Origin: Martinezella tropici
Lineage (GTDB): Bacteria; Pseudomonadota; Alphaproteobacteria; Rhizobiales; Rhizobiaceae
Direction of reading: 5' to 3'
Length of the DNA stretch: 64,000 bases
Assembly (NCBI GenBank): GCA_000799755.1
Contig: JUHI01000006.1
Location: forward strand, 186,001 to 250,000
Below, in pieces: positions 62,902 through 64,000 of the stretch. A program made the position numbers and the translations under genes. Every line of letters begins with the position of its first letter. The first letter of the stretch is position 1. Under the pieces are notes generated by a model. It ran no database searches, had not been told where the DNA came from, and worked only from the letters and a program-made list of their open reading frames with translations.

Positions 62902-63804
62902 CTATCGGTTGCGGCTGCCCTTCCCGTCCTCGACCGGGCTGCGCACTGCGGCATACATGCCCGTTGTGCGGAATTCCGTGGGATTGATGCCGTAGATGCG
63001 GCGGAAGACCTTGGAAAAATAGTTGGCGTCATCGAAGCCCGACATGATCGCCACTTCCTTGACCGGAATGAAGGCTGCCTTGGTCAGCAGTTTTGCCGCG
63101 CGCTGCATGCGCTGCTGCAGTACGAACTCAGCTGGCGGCACGCCCTCGCTCTCGGCAAAGACGCGCGAGAAATGCGCACGGCTGAGGCCGCTCACCTTCG
63201 CAAGCTCATCGACGGGAAGCGATTTGTCGAGATTGGCGTTTATGTGATCGATGACGATCTGCATGACGGAGCGCTCCGCGGCAAAAGCATGAGAGCCGAA
63301 GACATCGTCGTAAAGCGCCATCGCAGCCTCATAGGCGATAGCCGATGCTGAAGCGGGTGTTCGGGCTCCCTTGACGAGCCGCAGGCTGCAATCGGCCAGA
63401 TGATCGATCGTCGCCTGTTGAAGCTTCAAGACCGGACCGGCCGCGGCCAGGATCAGGCGATGGATGCGCAGCGCCTCCTCGCCATTCATCGAGATCCAGA
63501 AATACTCCCAGCGCTCCCCCTTCTCCAGCCAGTAGCGATGATTGTGCGGAACGAGGACCAGCAACGTATCGCCGGCGTTCACGCGGTAACTGCGATTTTC
63601 ATAGCGCAGCCGGCCAGTGCCGCTGATGGTGTGCTGAAGCACTGTGAACGGCGTCTGGCCGCGCCGGCGTCCATCCCAATCATAGGGCTCGTCACGCCTC
63701 ACTTCGTAGCCGGCGCTGGTCGGCATGGCATGCAGCCGATGGCGTCCGCGCGGCAGGGAAACCGTCCGCATGACCTGTCCGTTGTCGATCAATTCCTGCA
63801 GCAC
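62902..63804 (-). CDS. AraC family regulator
   Basis: The 300-residue protein has an N-terminal AraC-type arm/cupin (about 30-125, with FTVLQHTISGTGRLRYENR and LLVLVPHNHRYWL). It has a C-terminal double helix-turn-helix (about 190-285, with LAKVSGLSRAHFSRVFAES and AIMSGFDDANYFSKVFRR). The GTG at 63804 has GAGGGT about eight bases upstream. It lies upstream of the GH2 gene with a 194-base gap and probably activates it in response to a galactoside-type sugar. Confidence 0.87.
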   Translation of the reverse strand: MLQELIDNGQVMRTVSLPRGRHRLHAMPTSAGYEVRRDEPYDWDGRRRGQTPFTVLQHTISGTGRLRYENRSYRVNAGDTLLVLVPHNHRYWLEKGERWEYFWISMNGEEALRIHRLILAAAGPVLKLQQATIDHLADCSLRLVKGARTPASASAIAYEAAMALYDDVFGSHAFAAERSVMQIVIDHINANLDKSLPVDELAKVSGLSRAHFSRVFAESEGVPPAEFVLQQRMQRAAKLLTKAAFIPVKEVAIMSGFDDANYFSKVFRRIYGINPTEFRTTGMYAAVRSPVEDGKGSRNR

Positions 63805-64000
63805 AAAATTACCCTCAAAAGCATAATAGTTCTCTGTTCGCCTCGGTGATTATAGGCATAATCCCGCCCAGAAAACAGCGCTTGTCCGCCGACGAAGATC
63901 GGCGATTGGAGGAAAACCCACGATTTCGGCCTGTTTCGCTACCAGTGCGATCACGGGACGAAAATGCGGTCATCTCCCCTGCCGTTGCGCGTTCGATTGA

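Overview
The window looks like a stretch of a Rhizobium/Agrobacterium-clade (Alphaproteobacteria, Rhizobiaceae) replicon. The evidence is a high-GC, densely packed gene layout, an almost complete succinoglycan-type exo cluster in the Sinorhizobium order, an aerobic (CobG-type) cobalamin block, a rhizopine-like mocDEF set, an HWE-family histidine kinase and many solute ABC transporters with local regulators. I saw no rRNA, tRNA, insertion sequence, phage or CRISPR array. It reads as ordinary chromosome or chromid sequence carrying catabolic and surface-polysaccharide islands.

Layout, left to right. 0-2.2 kb: the first codons of a gene leaving the window, an aldehyde dehydrogenase and a cytochrome b561. 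2.2-9.0 kb: a minus-strand operon with a polar amino acid ABC transporter (binding protein, two permeases, ATPase), a histidine-ammonia-lyase homologue and a SolA/sarcosine-oxidase-like flavoenzyme, divergent from a HutC-type GntR regulator. The lyase lacks the Ala-Ser-Gly triad that forms the MIO cofactor, which is the most striking single observation here. 9.0-16.7 kb: small membrane proteins, an Lrp/ornithine cyclodeaminase pair, an MFS/LysR pair and a PAS-PAS-PAS-HWE kinase. 16.3-19.3 kb: a D-alanine catabolism set (Lrp regulator, alanine racemase, D-amino acid dehydrogenase). 19.3-21.5 kb: an Fsr-like MFS efflux pump divergent from an AraC regulator.

21.5-29.2 kb: cobFGHIJ, antisense cobK, cobL and cobM, covering most of the corrin-ring methylations from precorrin-2 to hydrogenobyrinate, followed by nikR. 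29.2-34.0 kb: a TIM-barrel isomerase and a LacI-type regulator on the minus strand, divergent from a desaturase-like oxygenase, Rieske ferredoxin and ferredoxin reductase. This set resembles the rhizopine genes mocD, mocE and mocF. 34.1-35.7 kb: an FMN reductase and a DMT exporter.

35.7-54.4 kb: the exo cluster in the order exoP-N-O-M-A-L-K-H (minus), exoW-V (plus), exoU-X (minus), exoY-F-Q-Z (plus). ExoY primes the lipid carrier. ExoA/L/M/O/U/W build the repeat unit. ExoH, ExoZ and ExoV decorate it. ExoQ, ExoP and ExoF polymerise and export it, and ExoK trims it. The flippase gene exoT and exoI, expected between exoH and exoW, are absent, and exoB is not seen after exoZ. 54.4-63.8 kb: a ribose-type sugar ABC operon with an aldo/keto reductase, divergent from a GntR regulator that carries two winged-helix domains, then a cytoplasmic GH2 glycosidase and its AraC regulator.

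Functions are assigned from recognised motifs, gene order and general family knowledge. No database search was possible. Start codons were chosen by Shine-Dalgarno position and N-terminal domain fit.
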